Positions 8,047 to 15,978 of a DNA stretch of 17,103 bases are shown here, in pieces. Location: NCBI GenBank assembly GCA_030374735.1, contig JASCIV010000542.1, forward strand, positions 1-17,103, in the 5' to 3' direction. A program made the position numbers and the translations under genes. A model generated the notes under the pieces. It ran no database searches. It was not told the DNA's origin and was given only the letters and a program-made list of their open reading frames with translations. The number at the start of each line of letters is the position of its first letter. The first letter of the stretch is position 1. This DNA comes from Gracilaria caudata (taxonomy: Eukaryota > Rhodophyta > Florideophyceae > Gracilariales > Gracilariaceae).

Positions 8047-8739
8047 GAAGAATACTTGTCTAGCATTAATTTGTTAGGAACTTGGTGGTCTGGGATTTTA
8101 GGAATTCTTGGCTGGACCCAATTTCTCTTCTTCCAAGCTGGTCGGGAGTCACCCAAAAACTGGGACGAAGATTCGACCAACGCTCGTTCAGAACTCCTCA
8201 AAAGTGCTCACACGTGGAGAGAGACCAAAAACTCGACCTGGAATGACAGCCTTTCTGCAGCCAGGACGCAGGGCAACAAGCTGTGGAAGAGCCTTGTCTT
8301 CTGGAATCCACAGTCATTCGAATTTTGGAGCAAATTGTCACAGGATTCCGTTGAATGGGTCTTGTTACTCTCAATTACCCTCTTTGCAGTAGAACATGAA
8401 GATAGTACCGCACGTTTTCGATCTGCCAATAGTAATCAGAATCAGTCCTATTTTATTTCAGACCCATTCGCATCTCACGCTTTTCATATTTCTTCTACGT
8501 TGTCAGAAGACAGATCCACTCCGGACTTGTTACCGGTGCCCATAGAATTCTACCTTACGCTGTTTCCACATATGCAGGCTGAGGAGCTGCCTGTCTTCGA
8601 GTTGAAAAGGCTGTATAACGCGTTGTCAGCGCTACGTTGCAGCATGGACTTCATCAAGGTAGAAGGTCAGATACTTCTCAATGACATGGACAATTTCTTG
8701 AATAAGTTCCGTTCTTTGTTGAGACTCATTTGCAATTGA
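8047..8739 (+). CDS. 230-codon open frame without early ATG; exon or gene remnant
   Basis: The frame is open from just after a TGA at 8044 to a TGA at 8737-8739. This length is unlikely, though not impossible, by chance at this base composition. The first in-frame ATG is at 8572, so a complete gene would need an upstream exon or a non-ATG start. The N-terminal half is unusually rich in tryptophan (GTWWSGILGILGW, KNWDED, HTWRE, STWND, KLWKSLVFWN). A hydrophobic stretch (WVLLLSITLFAV) follows at roughly residues 104-115. The C-terminal 60 residues look helical (VFELKRLYNALSALRC, LLNDMDNFLNKFRSLLRL). No family is recognised. It could be the last exon of a spliced gene or a pseudogene fragment. 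Confidence 0.35.
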   Translation, partial: EEYLSSINLLGTWWSGILGILGWTQFLFFQAGRESPKNWDEDSTNARSELLKSAHTWRETKNSTWNDSLSAARTQGNKLWKSLVFWNPQSFEFWSKLSQDSVEWVLLLSITLFAVEHEDSTARFRSANSNQNQSYFISDPFASHAFHISSTLSEDRSTPDLLPVPIEFYLTLFPHMQAEELPVFELKRLYNALSALRCSMDFIKVEGQILLNDMDNFLNKFRSLLRLICN

Positions 8740-9363
8740 AAAACGTTTTGACAAAGTCCATTTAAAACTTCCGACTGAGGAGTACCTTGTCGATATAGCA
8801 GTCGGCAGAGGCAATTGAATGGCGATCACATAGATCAGCTTGGATGCAACCAAGAGTACAGAATCAGAGGGTCGGCTGGGCGTTGATCTAGCGAACGCCA
8901 CTGATTTTGCCCTGGACTTCATGATGTGCAATAGTTTATACATGCCAATGCGCACCCGGTTCTTTCTGTTCAGCAATTGTATGAAACGAGAAGATCGTTT
9001 CAGTCACTTCTGATGAACAAAGAAATAATTTCTGTAGCATGTGTGATCCCAAGCCGAGCATCCCAAAATGTCGTATTCGCGCAGCCCATCTGCTCGTATA
9101 AAGCCTGCATTAACACCAGAGTAGGTCCTCCTTCTGAACCATGCGTTTCTTACATCACATCACGAAGCAACAGGAAAAAAAAACAGGGGCAAGTACTGAT
9201 GTGGAGTTAGACTGTGTTACCACATCAGTAATCGTTCTTTTCGCAATGCCAAACAGATGCCGGGGCATTCTTTTCTACGTGTGGCATACGCCTCGGGCAA
9301 CTTGGTTAGACCACAGTTATACGTGAACAGATCCCAATTCATTAGGTTAGTTCCGCGACAACT
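8740..9363. other. Intergenic region before the duplication
   Basis: A TATAAAG at 9097-9103 precedes a 61-codon ATG frame at 9141, but that frame is crossed by an inverted repeat and an A9 run and shows no protein character. No other gene is seen. The similarity to copy B starts at 9364. Confidence 0.4.
9194..9230. repeat. Perfect 11-bp inverted repeat
   Basis: TACTGATGTGG at 9194-9204 and its exact reverse complement at 9220-9230 flank a 15-base spacer. No poly-T tract or gene end is adjacent. Confidence 0.7.
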
Positions 9364-9651
9364 CCATGCAACCTTTCCGAGATCCTTCTCTTGAATAGGT
9401 CTTCTTTCAGCACTTGATTGATCACTTCTGAGAAGCCCCCCCCTGCCTGAAAACGGGCATAACAGGACAGATTCAACACTTTTCTTCTGCCTCCATGTTG
9501 GGAAGTGCATGAACCTTATGAAGGGGGCTTCGGCTTCATAAAAGTCTCTGATAAAAGCAAAAACAAAGCACAACAATCATTTACTTATGAATATATTGGT
9601 AGAAGCATCAAGCGAAGCTTGCCCGTATCGCAACTACAATCCTTCTCATAA

Positions 9652-10044
9652 CTAGTTCTCAGTAAGAATCACCTCGAAATCTTCATCCGGGAAGCACTCC
9701 CTACGGATATCATTGAGTATGTTCTCGATCAAGGGAACGTCAAGGGATCCGTCACCAGTAGTAAAACCATCACAGGGGTTCTCAAGGGCAAGAATCGCTT
9801 CCTCGGAACCAAACAAGTCTGAACAACCACTTTCAGCGGCCTCCTGAACGTTCACACTCACGATATCATTGAAAAGAGCGTTGCAGAAACATCCAGCAAC
9901 CGGAATTATGACGTCTTCAGTAAAGGGTGGCCCACAAACGCCAACCATTCCTGGAGAGACTTGAAGAGAAATTGCGGGGAGAGGAGTGGAAGTCGCTAGA
10001 ATCGTCGCAACGAAGGAAGAGAAAATGATGATGAACTTGTTCAT
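9652..10044 (-). CDS. Six-cysteine secreted protein, copy A, 130 aa
   Basis: The ATG at 10044 starts a signal peptide (MNKFIIIFSSFVATILATS), probably cleaved before TPLP. The mature chain has six cysteines (C37, C52, C54, C74, C91, C117), all kept in copy B, implying three disulfides. It is acidic, ending EDFEVILTEN. I chose the 10044 start over an in-frame ATG at 10242 because the latter lies upstream of the TATA box (10155-10162) and copy B supports the shorter start. It differs from copy B at 23 of 130 residues. The block from C52 to about residue 100 (NALFNDIVSVNVQE, FGSEEAILALENPCDGFTTG) is nearly invariant. No family is recognised; an effector, wall or defence protein are all possible. 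Confidence 0.85.
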   Translation of the reverse strand: MNKFIIIFSSFVATILATSTPLPAISLQVSPGMVGVCGPPFTEDVIIPVAGCFCNALFNDIVSVNVQEAAESGCSDLFGSEEAILALENPCDGFTTGDGSLDVPLIENILNDIRRECFPDEDFEVILTEN

Positions 10045-10154
10045 TGTGAAGACTAGAAGAAGCGGTTTGAAAAAGATTGGGGTGAGGTTGTAGGGGGATT
10101 GGTTTAGTGGGGTTGTGAAGAGTCTAGATTCTACCGATGCGAGACTGTGGCTGT

Positions 10155-10162
10155 CTTTTATA
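10155..10162 (-). promoter_or_regulatory. TATA box of the copy A secreted gene
   Basis: The minus strand reads TACTATAAAAGACAGCC; the box starts 118 bases upstream of the ATG at 10044. It is conserved in copy B (15616-15623) along with its flanks. Confidence 0.75.
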
Positions 10163-10371
10163 GTACCGTTTATCTCTGGTTCGATATTCGTTCTCCTCGG
10201 TTTGGGAAATCCGCTTGGCTTGTACGTCATGATATATATCATCAGAGCTTTGAAACGAAACCTATTGGACCAGCTTTGACTATTCTGGAAGACAGATCCT
10301 AGCTTCTTTCGACTAAGAGAGCAGGATTGCCTTCGGAAACGATTGATAGAACTAAGACAATGGGATTCTTG

Positions 10372-10696
10372 CGATACTTACTTGGATGTGTTGCAGAGAA
10401 GCAACAACGCATGAAAGAAAGTTCGAATACAACATAAGCGTTTCTACAGTGCGCGTCGGCACGCCGAGTTGGCGTGGATTCATGTTTCTGATCTTTGCGT
10501 TTGGCATAATTTGTATGACGATTTTTTATTCTAGGAATGTCGCATATGTAGCATTCAGACGCATGACAACTGTATACAGGCGATAGTGCATGTGTTGCAG
10601 TTGATAGTGTTGCAAGATATGTGTGGGCATATTAAGACGGCAAGCCATGGAGGACTCTTTAGAGGTTGGATTCCGGTATCTGCCAACTTTGAACTA
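10372..10696. other. Segment present only in copy A
   Basis: Flanking bases match copy B (about 15829-15840), where the two sides are directly joined at TTCTTGGGGTTCTCAACTGAG. The segment holds a 66-codon plus-strand ATG frame (10386-10586) with a hydrophobic stretch, FMFLIFAFGIICMTIFY. There is no obvious terminal inverted repeat or target duplication, so it may be an insertion in A or a deletion in B. Confidence 0.6.
10386..10586 (+). CDS. Possible 66-aa single-pass membrane peptide
   Basis: An ATG-started frame of 66 codons. Residues about 32-48 form one hydrophobic segment, followed by a basic tail (FRRMTTVYRR). It lies wholly in the copy A-specific segment and has no CTATAAAAG box. It is short enough to be chance and no homologue is recognised. 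Confidence 0.15.
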   Translation: MCCREATTHERKFEYNISVSTVRVGTPSWRGFMFLIFAFGIICMTIFYSRNVAYVAFRRMTTVYRR

Positions 10697-10912
10697 TACT
10701 CAACTGAGATCTTTTGCGAAGCAATCGATCATTTAGCGTCATGATTTTCAGAGAGAGGAGTGACGACGGATGAAAAAGATGGGTGTTCCAAGTGGAACAT
10801 TCCTGTCACTTTCCGATTCAAGACACAAACTAGACAGTCATGGGCGTGTAGTAGAAAGTATGATATACTGAGACGGATGCATGTTGCAGGCAGAATTGGG
10901 TATTTGTTGAAT

Positions 10913-11378
10913 CATCAATGGGGGGCACGAGAGGAAGCAGTGCATTAGGAAGTACAGTTATAGGTGTGACAATATCTATCTTCGTCATGTCATGCAATGT
11001 GCCAGGTCTGTTTGATGTGGTCATTGGTCATTGTTGGACGCACATATGCGTATCGTAGCTTTGATCATTTTGCAGTATGTTGTATCGCTACTTCTATGAG
11101 ACTCAGTAGGCATAAAAGGGAGTAATAGGTGGTGTCTGGCAAGTAGTTTAGTTCATCATCATAAATACATCTATCACAACTGCGCAACTCGGTATATACC
11201 CTAACTTCAACAGTCAAGCAACTTCACAAAAGCCGCCACTGACAGCACGCAGCTCTTCCGGAGCCGCCACTGTATGACCATCTATCCTTCCGGAGGCCAG
11301 ACAGTTTCAATCGGCAACGCGATTGCCTCTGGTCTACCCACGCATTTCGTTCATTATTTCTCCCAGATTTCGACGGTA
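10913..11378. other. Second segment present only in copy A, with promoter-like DNA
   Basis: Copy B joins directly across this block (near 16035-16050). Inside are CATAAAAGGG at 11111-11120 and, 150-165 bases further on, an ATG (11274) opening a 37-codon frame. The 10-bp direct repeat GCCGCCACTG occurs at about 11233 and 11263, just before that ATG. The arrangement resembles a TATA box plus leader of a gene whose body has been lost. Confidence 0.5.
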
Positions 11379-11387
11379 TTGAGCTGA
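11274..11387 (+). pseudogene. 37-codon ORF, possible truncated gene start
   Basis: It reads MTIYPSGGQTVSIGNAIASG and then loses character before a TGA at 11385-11387, almost exactly where shared copy A/copy B sequence resumes (about 11379). With CATAAAAGG some 160 bases upstream, it may be the 5' end of a gene truncated at a rearrangement junction. The evidence is positional only. Confidence 0.2.
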
Positions 11388-11524
11388 ATCACACTTGACA
11401 AGTCTAAAGATTTGCCCGAAAATGCACCAAGTCGGAAACCGTTGAAGGGGTATGTAACAGAAGGGTAGAAGGGGTACAAAGTAGCCAATCGTGTAGTTCT
11501 TTTCAATCACAGCTGTGTTCTCTC

Positions 11525-11704
11525 TCATGGAACGCTACTCTTGGAACCCTTGCGGTTCGCCTGACATTGTTTGCCGGGAGTTGCATTTGCGTAATGTGCG
11601 TAACGCAACAACCTCATTGATAAGAGCAGTTTGATTCCAAAACTACAGCTCGAGCTAATCGTTCTCCAGACGAGTGCGGAAAACCGCCAGAGCCACATCG
11701 GCAT
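11525..11704 (-). CDS. Small ORF shared with copy B (59 aa)
   Basis: An ATG at 11704 opens MPMWLWRFSAL and continues through GIKLLLSMRLLRYA to a stop at 11525. The copy B counterpart starts at 16383, also with ATG, and keeps this frame for about 57 residues with roughly eight differences before running on. The nucleotide similarity of the region is high in all frames, so conservation of the frame is only weak evidence of coding. No promoter is seen. Confidence 0.2.
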   Translation of the reverse strand: MPMWLWRFSALVWRTISSSCSFGIKLLLSMRLLRYAHYANATPGKQCQANRKGSKSSVP

Positions 11705-12370
11705 CAGAAAGAGAGCATGTCACATAACGGCCTAGGAATGATGCTGAGCTCAGGGCAGAGTCTCTGTTTGCCATTTAGGCCTGTAGAGGAATTGGCAACA
11801 GGGTAACACATTGGCCTTCTGGAAGCCTCATGAGTTTTAAGAAGATGGTTTTCATTGGTTTTTACGCGATATATCTCTTCCTCGTCGGGTTCCTTTACAG
11901 AGCCGAAGAGTGACATAGGCTTTACATCTACGTTGGCGGCCCATAGGGCATAGACAAGGACAGCTGTTGTCGAGACCGTAGCCTCAGCGTGGTCAGTGTC
12001 ACACACTCACATCTAGAGGCAAATGACAGCTTTTGGTCTTCACATCTACCGAAGAATCAAGGCAAAGGAATATGCGAGGACTAAAACCATGGCGCAACTG
12101 GAGTACAAGCGGACCCTTGGTACCGACGGTACAGTAGCGTTCCTACCTTTGGTACAGCAAGGCGTCATGCCGCCTGTTACACAAGCCACGACGCGAACAC
12201 TGTAATGTGTAATTAGGGTGTTTCAACGTGTCCACGACGTTGTGCTGGTGACGTGTGCAAGAGATGCACGTGCTTCGGAGCTGGTGATGGCAGATATCTA
12301 TCTGCATTGCAGATTCCGCGATGTCAGACGTGGCCCGCCTAGATAGCCTGTAGATAGCGCACCACGCGGA
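11705..12370. other. Duplicated spacer between secreted gene and SDR, copy A
   Basis: A 100-codon minus-strand frame (12006 to 11704) reads CDTDHAEATVSTTAVLVYAL and contains KPMSLFGS. Its first part is conserved in copy B, but it opens on GTG and is frameshifted in copy B. I treat it as non-coding or a decayed gene. Confidence 0.35.
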
Positions 12371-12550
12371 GTGCATGCGCTGGGCGCTTCTTGGCGAGCG
12401 CAGCCCTGCGGGCCCGGACCGAGACGACTCGCGTTCAGAAGCGCCGCACGAAACTTGCTACAAAACACACGCCTCAGAAGTCGCGTCCGCGCAGCGGAGG
12501 GCTATGCTACTCGTCGAACAAAAACTGCGCACGGGGAAGGAGAAGCCAGG

Positions 12551-13516
12551 ATGACTTTCACGCTGGAAGATGTGCCGTCACAGGCCGGCAGGACCATCGT
12601 GATAACCGGTGCGAGCTCTGGCATCGGGCTCGTTGCCACGCGAATGCTGGCGGCGAAGGGCGCGCATGTCGTCATGGCCTGCAGAAACCTGGAAAAGTCG
12701 CAGCCGCTCAGCGATGAAATCAACGCCGCCGCCGCCGCCGCCGAGGCGGGCGGCAAGACGTCACTCATTCGACTGGATACCACCGACCTCGACTCCATCG
12801 ACGCTTTTGTGGAGTCATTCGAGAAGGAACACGACAAAATCGATGCATTGCTGCTCAACGCGGGCATCATGATGGTCAATTGGCGCACAGTGCCCACCAG
12901 AAGCACGCAGTATCCGCAGATGGAATCGCACATGGCGTGCAACGTGGTTGGACATTTCTATCTCGCTCACAAATTGTTGCCCGTCATCAAGAACTCTCCC
13001 GGAGCGCGCGTCATAACCGTGTCGTCTATCGCCGCCGATCAGACAAAGAAAACCGACAGCATCGATTACGATGTCTTTCTAGCGCGCGATCCCACAAAGT
13101 ACGGCCAGATCGGCATGTACTCGCAGAGCAAATTGGCCGACCTTTTGCTGGCACATGAGCTCGACAAGCGTCTCAAGGCAGCCGGTGTCGACGCCTTCGC
13201 TATCGCCGCGCATCCGGGTTACTCGAGAACTCCATTACAACACCGTGTAGAGTCTATGTGGCAGAGGGTCCTGTTCAGGACGCTCAGCTTCTTGGGAATG
13301 CCGGCAGAGGGCGGCGGCTTAGTACTGGTCAGAGCCGTTACAATGGGCAAGGACGAGATGCCAGAGAAGCCGTATTTCGGACCGGATGGAATGATGGGGT
13401 GGGTAGGTTCCCCTGCTGCGAATGTGAAGATGTGCGCGCAGGGACGGGATGATGAACAAGCTCTCAAGCTGTGGCAGACCTGCGAAGAGCTATGTGGGGT
13501 CAAGACTGATATCTAG
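12551..13516 (+). CDS. Short-chain dehydrogenase/reductase (SDR), classical type, 321 aa
   Basis: The Rossmann signature TGASSGIG lies at residues 19-26. ACRN at 43-46, with the basic residue R45 after beta-2, suggests NADP(H). Further marks are D76 (LIRLD), NAGI at 103-106, N131 (CNVVGHF), VSS at 157-159, the catalytic YSQSK (Y190, K194), and HPGYSRT at 221-227. This pattern matches the retinol-dehydrogenase/WWOX/protochlorophyllide-reductase-like branch of SDRs; the substrate is unknown. An Ala run (residues 59-64) comes from a GCC repeat. I start at ATG 12551 because copy B has no in-frame ATG further upstream. Copy A's frame extends to ATG 12371, adding an Arg-rich 60-residue leader that could act as an organelle presequence. 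The gene is more GC-rich than its flanks and has no intron. Confidence 0.92.
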   Translation: MTFTLEDVPSQAGRTIVITGASSGIGLVATRMLAAKGAHVVMACRNLEKSQPLSDEINAAAAAAEAGGKTSLIRLDTTDLDSIDAFVESFEKEHDKIDALLLNAGIMMVNWRTVPTRSTQYPQMESHMACNVVGHFYLAHKLLPVIKNSPGARVITVSSIAADQTKKTDSIDYDVFLARDPTKYGQIGMYSQSKLADLLLAHELDKRLKAAGVDAFAIAAHPGYSRTPLQHRVESMWQRVLFRTLSFLGMPAEGGGLVLVRAVTMGKDEMPEKPYFGPDGMMGWVGSPAANVKMCAQGRDDEQALKLWQTCEELCGVKTDI

Positions 13517-13724
13517 GTAACTTCACTTAGCACTCGTTGTCGTTGTGCACCTTCATTACATCTGGGGTAAACTTTTTAACTTGTACTGATCTTGTCCGTA
13601 GTACACGCTTTTGATGCAGTTGAGCTTTTAGGCTGTCAGACACAATCTGCCATCACATCCACAAAGAACACAAAACGCGCGGCTTATGGCAAGTAGTGGG
13701 CTTGATAAACACGGCACCGACTCC

Positions 13725-14370
13725 GGGAAGATTAGCACCACCACGGAAGCCGGCACGGGCGCCTTGTTGAAGGCCAACAGCATGCTAGCGGAAAAGAGCG
13801 CATAGTCGCCGTGAACCTGTACAGGTCGGCCGTTGAAGGCGTTGATGATTTGATGTAAAATCATTGACTAAGACAACATTGACCAAATGGCACCCGTTCG
13901 TCGAGAGGAGCCAACCGATCCATTTGCTGCTGGTCAAGGTGGGCATCATGATAATCTGTTGGAGCACCGTTGCGTCGATACGTATGCCATGGATTCGCAC
14001 ATGGCATGCAACGTGGTCGCTCACAGTCCGCAACCCCAGTTACGGGATTGTATCGCAACGCCCTGGGAAAGCAACGTGATCACGATGCCCCCTTGATAAT
14101 TCCTTCTGCTGGCAACAGTGGGGAGGCGGCAAGAGTCGACACGATACGGAAGGATGACATACCGGAGCTTGAATACACATGTAGGATTGTACATTAGTTT
14201 CGTGTGCCCTTACCAGGTGCTTGAATGGACGAGCCGATGGAATGGCTCTCCCGCATGCAGCACACTCTTGTTGAGTTTGGCGGACTGATAAGCGAGATTT
14301 GGAGCGTGTATAGCGCATCCGAGTGTATCGACATCGCCGGCTTGCTGTACGCAAGCAGCAGGCTACGAAC
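13725..14370 (+). pseudogene. Decayed SDR paralogue
   Basis: Pieces of an SDR appear in order in shifting frames. GKISTTTEAGTGALLKANSMLAEK (13725-13796, in two parts GKISTTTEAGTG and ALLKANSMLAEK) aligns without gaps to residues 13-36 of the intact SDR. After a frameshift, ERIVAVNLYR (13796 on) matches its second beta strand. FVERSQ...LLLVKVGIMI (13897 on) matches FVESFEK...LLLNAGIMM. MDSHMACNVVAH (13989 on) matches MESHMACNVVGH. SNVITMPP (14071 on) matches ARVITVSS and is followed by a TGA at 14095. VYSAS at 14306 probably corresponds to the catalytic MYSQSK with the lysine lost. At least two frameshifts and several stops make it non-functional. Confidence 0.85.
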
Positions 14371-14402
14371 TGATCATCGGAAGAAGCTCCAACCGTGTCT
14401 TG

Positions 14403-14458
14403 CGAATGTCTCCGTAGGAGCACTCTCCGCATGGAAACTGCTTCTACGGAGACATTCG
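14403..14458. repeat. Hairpin with 20-bp stem and 16-base loop
   Basis: CGAATGTCTCCGTAG (14403-14417) and its exact reverse complement (14444-14458) form a 15-bp perfect stem. Pairing continues inward through 14418-14422 with 14439-14443, with one G:T. It lies just past the end of the recognisable SDR pseudogene. Confidence 0.8.
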
Positions 14459-14833
14459 TGTGACTGGGGGTCTTTCAGACTTCTTCCTGGAGGCTTTAAG
14501 CGGGGGTCGGAGAACGTTGGGAAGTTACAAGCTGGTTCTTTTTCTTTAACGTCGCAGGCGAAATGAGAGTTAGACGAGAGGAATGCCGCCATGGTCTCGA
14601 TGACGGCACAAGTTCGTGGTGTGCCCCTCTGCCGATGAGCTCTGGGGAGTGTGACTGAAGAGGTACAATGGAGAGGATCAGTTGATGAACAGGCGAAAAT
14701 CGCCTTCAACCTAACTTGAACTCTGGACTTTTTTGCGGTCGATGATTCAATTATGGTGACCAATACCTTCTGAGTAAAAGAATGGAGTGGGTTACGGTAG
14801 ATTAGGAATAAATTTGTAGCAAATGCAGCTGGA
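14459..14833. other. Spacer between SDR pseudogene and copy B
   Basis: No gene is supported. A 155-codon minus-strand frame spans the hairpin and this spacer but opens on TTG and has no domain or signal. Similarity to copy A begins at 14834. Confidence 0.4.
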
Positions 14834-15116
14834 CCATGCAACCTTTCCGAGGTCTCTTGAATAGATCTTCTTTCAGCCCTCGATTGATCACTTCTTAGAA
14901 GACCCCCCTACCCGAAAACTGACATAACAGGACAGCTTCAATACTTTTCTTCTGCTTCCTGTTGGGAAGTACATGACGGCCTATGAAGGGGCATTCTGCG
15001 CCATAAAAGTATCTGATACAAGCAAAAACAAAGCACAACAATCATTTACTTATGAGTGCACTGGTAGAAGCACCAATCGAAGCTCTCCCGTATCGCAACT
15101 ACCATCCTTCTCATAA

Positions 15117-15509
15117 CTAGTTCTCAGTAACAATCACCTCGAAATCTTCTTCCGGGAAGCACTTCCTGCGGATAACATTGAGTAAATTCTCGATCAAAGG
15201 AACGTTAATAGATCCGTCACCAGTAGTAAAACCATCACAGGGGTTCTCCAGCGCAAGAATCGCTTCCTCGGAACCAAAGAAGTCTAGACAATCACTTTCA
15301 GCTCTCTCCTGAACGTTCACACTCACGATATCATTGAAAAGAGCGTTGCAGAAACATTTGGCAACCGGAAATATGACGGCTTCGGTGAAGGCTGGCTTAC
15401 AAACGCCAACCATTCCAGGAGAGACTTGACGAGAAGTATTGGGAAGAGGAGTGGGAGCCGCTAGAATCGTCGCAGCGAAGGAAGCGAAGATGATGATGAA
15501 CTTGTTCAT
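15117..15509 (-). CDS. Six-cysteine secreted protein, copy B, 130 aa
   Basis: The ATG at 15509 gives MNKFIIIFASFAATILAAP, a signal peptide with likely cleavage near residue 18, followed by TPLP. It has the same length as copy A with all six cysteines in register. The 23 substitutions include several charge changes (G38K, G51K, A69R, G73D, D112V, E116K), so the surface has changed while the cysteine frame is kept. The frame is intact and the TATA box (15616-15623) is preserved, so both copies are probably expressed. Function is unknown, as for copy A. Confidence 0.85.
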   Translation of the reverse strand: MNKFIIIFASFAATILAAPTPLPNTSRQVSPGMVGVCKPAFTEAVIFPVAKCFCNALFNDIVSVNVQERAESDCLDFFGSEEAILALENPCDGFTTGDGSINVPLIENLLNVIRRKCFPEEDFEVIVTEN

Positions 15510-15575
15510 TGTAGCCCAGAAGAAGCGGTGTTGAAAAGAATGGGGTGATGTTGTAAGGAATTTGGTTTAGAAGTT

Positions 15576-15848
15576 GTGTGGAGTCCGGATTCTACCGATG
15601 CGAGACTGTGGCTGTCTTTTATAGTACCGTTTATCTTTGGTTCGATATTCGTTCTCCTCGGTTTGGGAAATCTGCTTTGCTTCTACGTCATGCTATTTAT
15701 CATCAGTGCTTTCAAAACGAAACTTATTGGACCAGCTTTGACTATTCTGGAAGACATATCCCAGCTTCTTTCGACTAAGAGAGCAGGATCGCATTCAGAA
15801 ATGATTGATAAAAGTAAGACAATGGGGCTTCTTGGGGTTCTCAACTGA
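15576..15848 (+). other. Hydrophobic open frame antiparallel to the secreted-gene promoter
   Basis: A 90-codon plus-strand frame opening on GTG with no early ATG. It contains two hydrophobic runs (FIVPFIFGSIFVLLGLG, LLCFYVMLFIISAF). Copy A shares the first about 40 residues, then a one-base indel leads to an early stop. It overlaps the TATA box of the minus-strand gene, so it is more likely a by-product of promoter conservation than a gene. Confidence 0.2.
15616..15623 (-). promoter_or_regulatory. TATA box of the copy B secreted gene
   Basis: The minus strand reads TACTATAAAAGACAGCC, starting 114 bases upstream of the ATG at 15509. It is identical in core and close flanks to the copy A box. 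Confidence 0.75.
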
Positions 15849-15978
15849 GATCATTTGCGAAGCAATCAATCATTTATCGTCATGATTTTCAGAGGGAGGA
15901 ATAACGACAGATGAAAAAGATCCTTGTTCCAAGCAGAACATTCTTGTCACATTCCGATTCTTGACACAAACTAGACAG

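Larger units (their letters stand above)
9364..12571. repeat. Copy A of a diverged segmental tandem duplication
   Basis: Starting at CCATGCAACCTTTCCGAG (9364), the sequence aligns colinearly with 14834 onward. It runs through the six-cysteine secreted gene, its promoter, the long spacer, the SDR leader and the first seven SDR codons, where the window ends in copy B. Identity by eye is high, with many small indels. Copy A has extra blocks at about 10372-10696, 10913-11378 and 12250-12400. The true right end of the repeated unit cannot be seen because copy B is cut. Confidence 0.9.

Noticed and set aside
9217..9576. 119-codon minus-strand ORF across the start of copy A
   Set aside because: It opens on TTG, spans the duplication boundary, and its copy B counterpart is broken; it is probably 3' UTR of the secreted gene.
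10045..10242. 66-residue N-terminal extension of the copy A secreted protein
   Set aside because: It starts upstream of the TATA box, is not preserved as a frame in copy B, and would hide the signal peptide.
12502..12942. 146-codon minus-strand ORF
   Set aside because: It is antisense to the start of the SDR, in GC-rich coding DNA where open shadow frames are expected.
14374..14841. 155-codon minus-strand ORF
   Set aside because: It begins with TTG, crosses the hairpin and the duplication boundary, and shows no domain or signal peptide.
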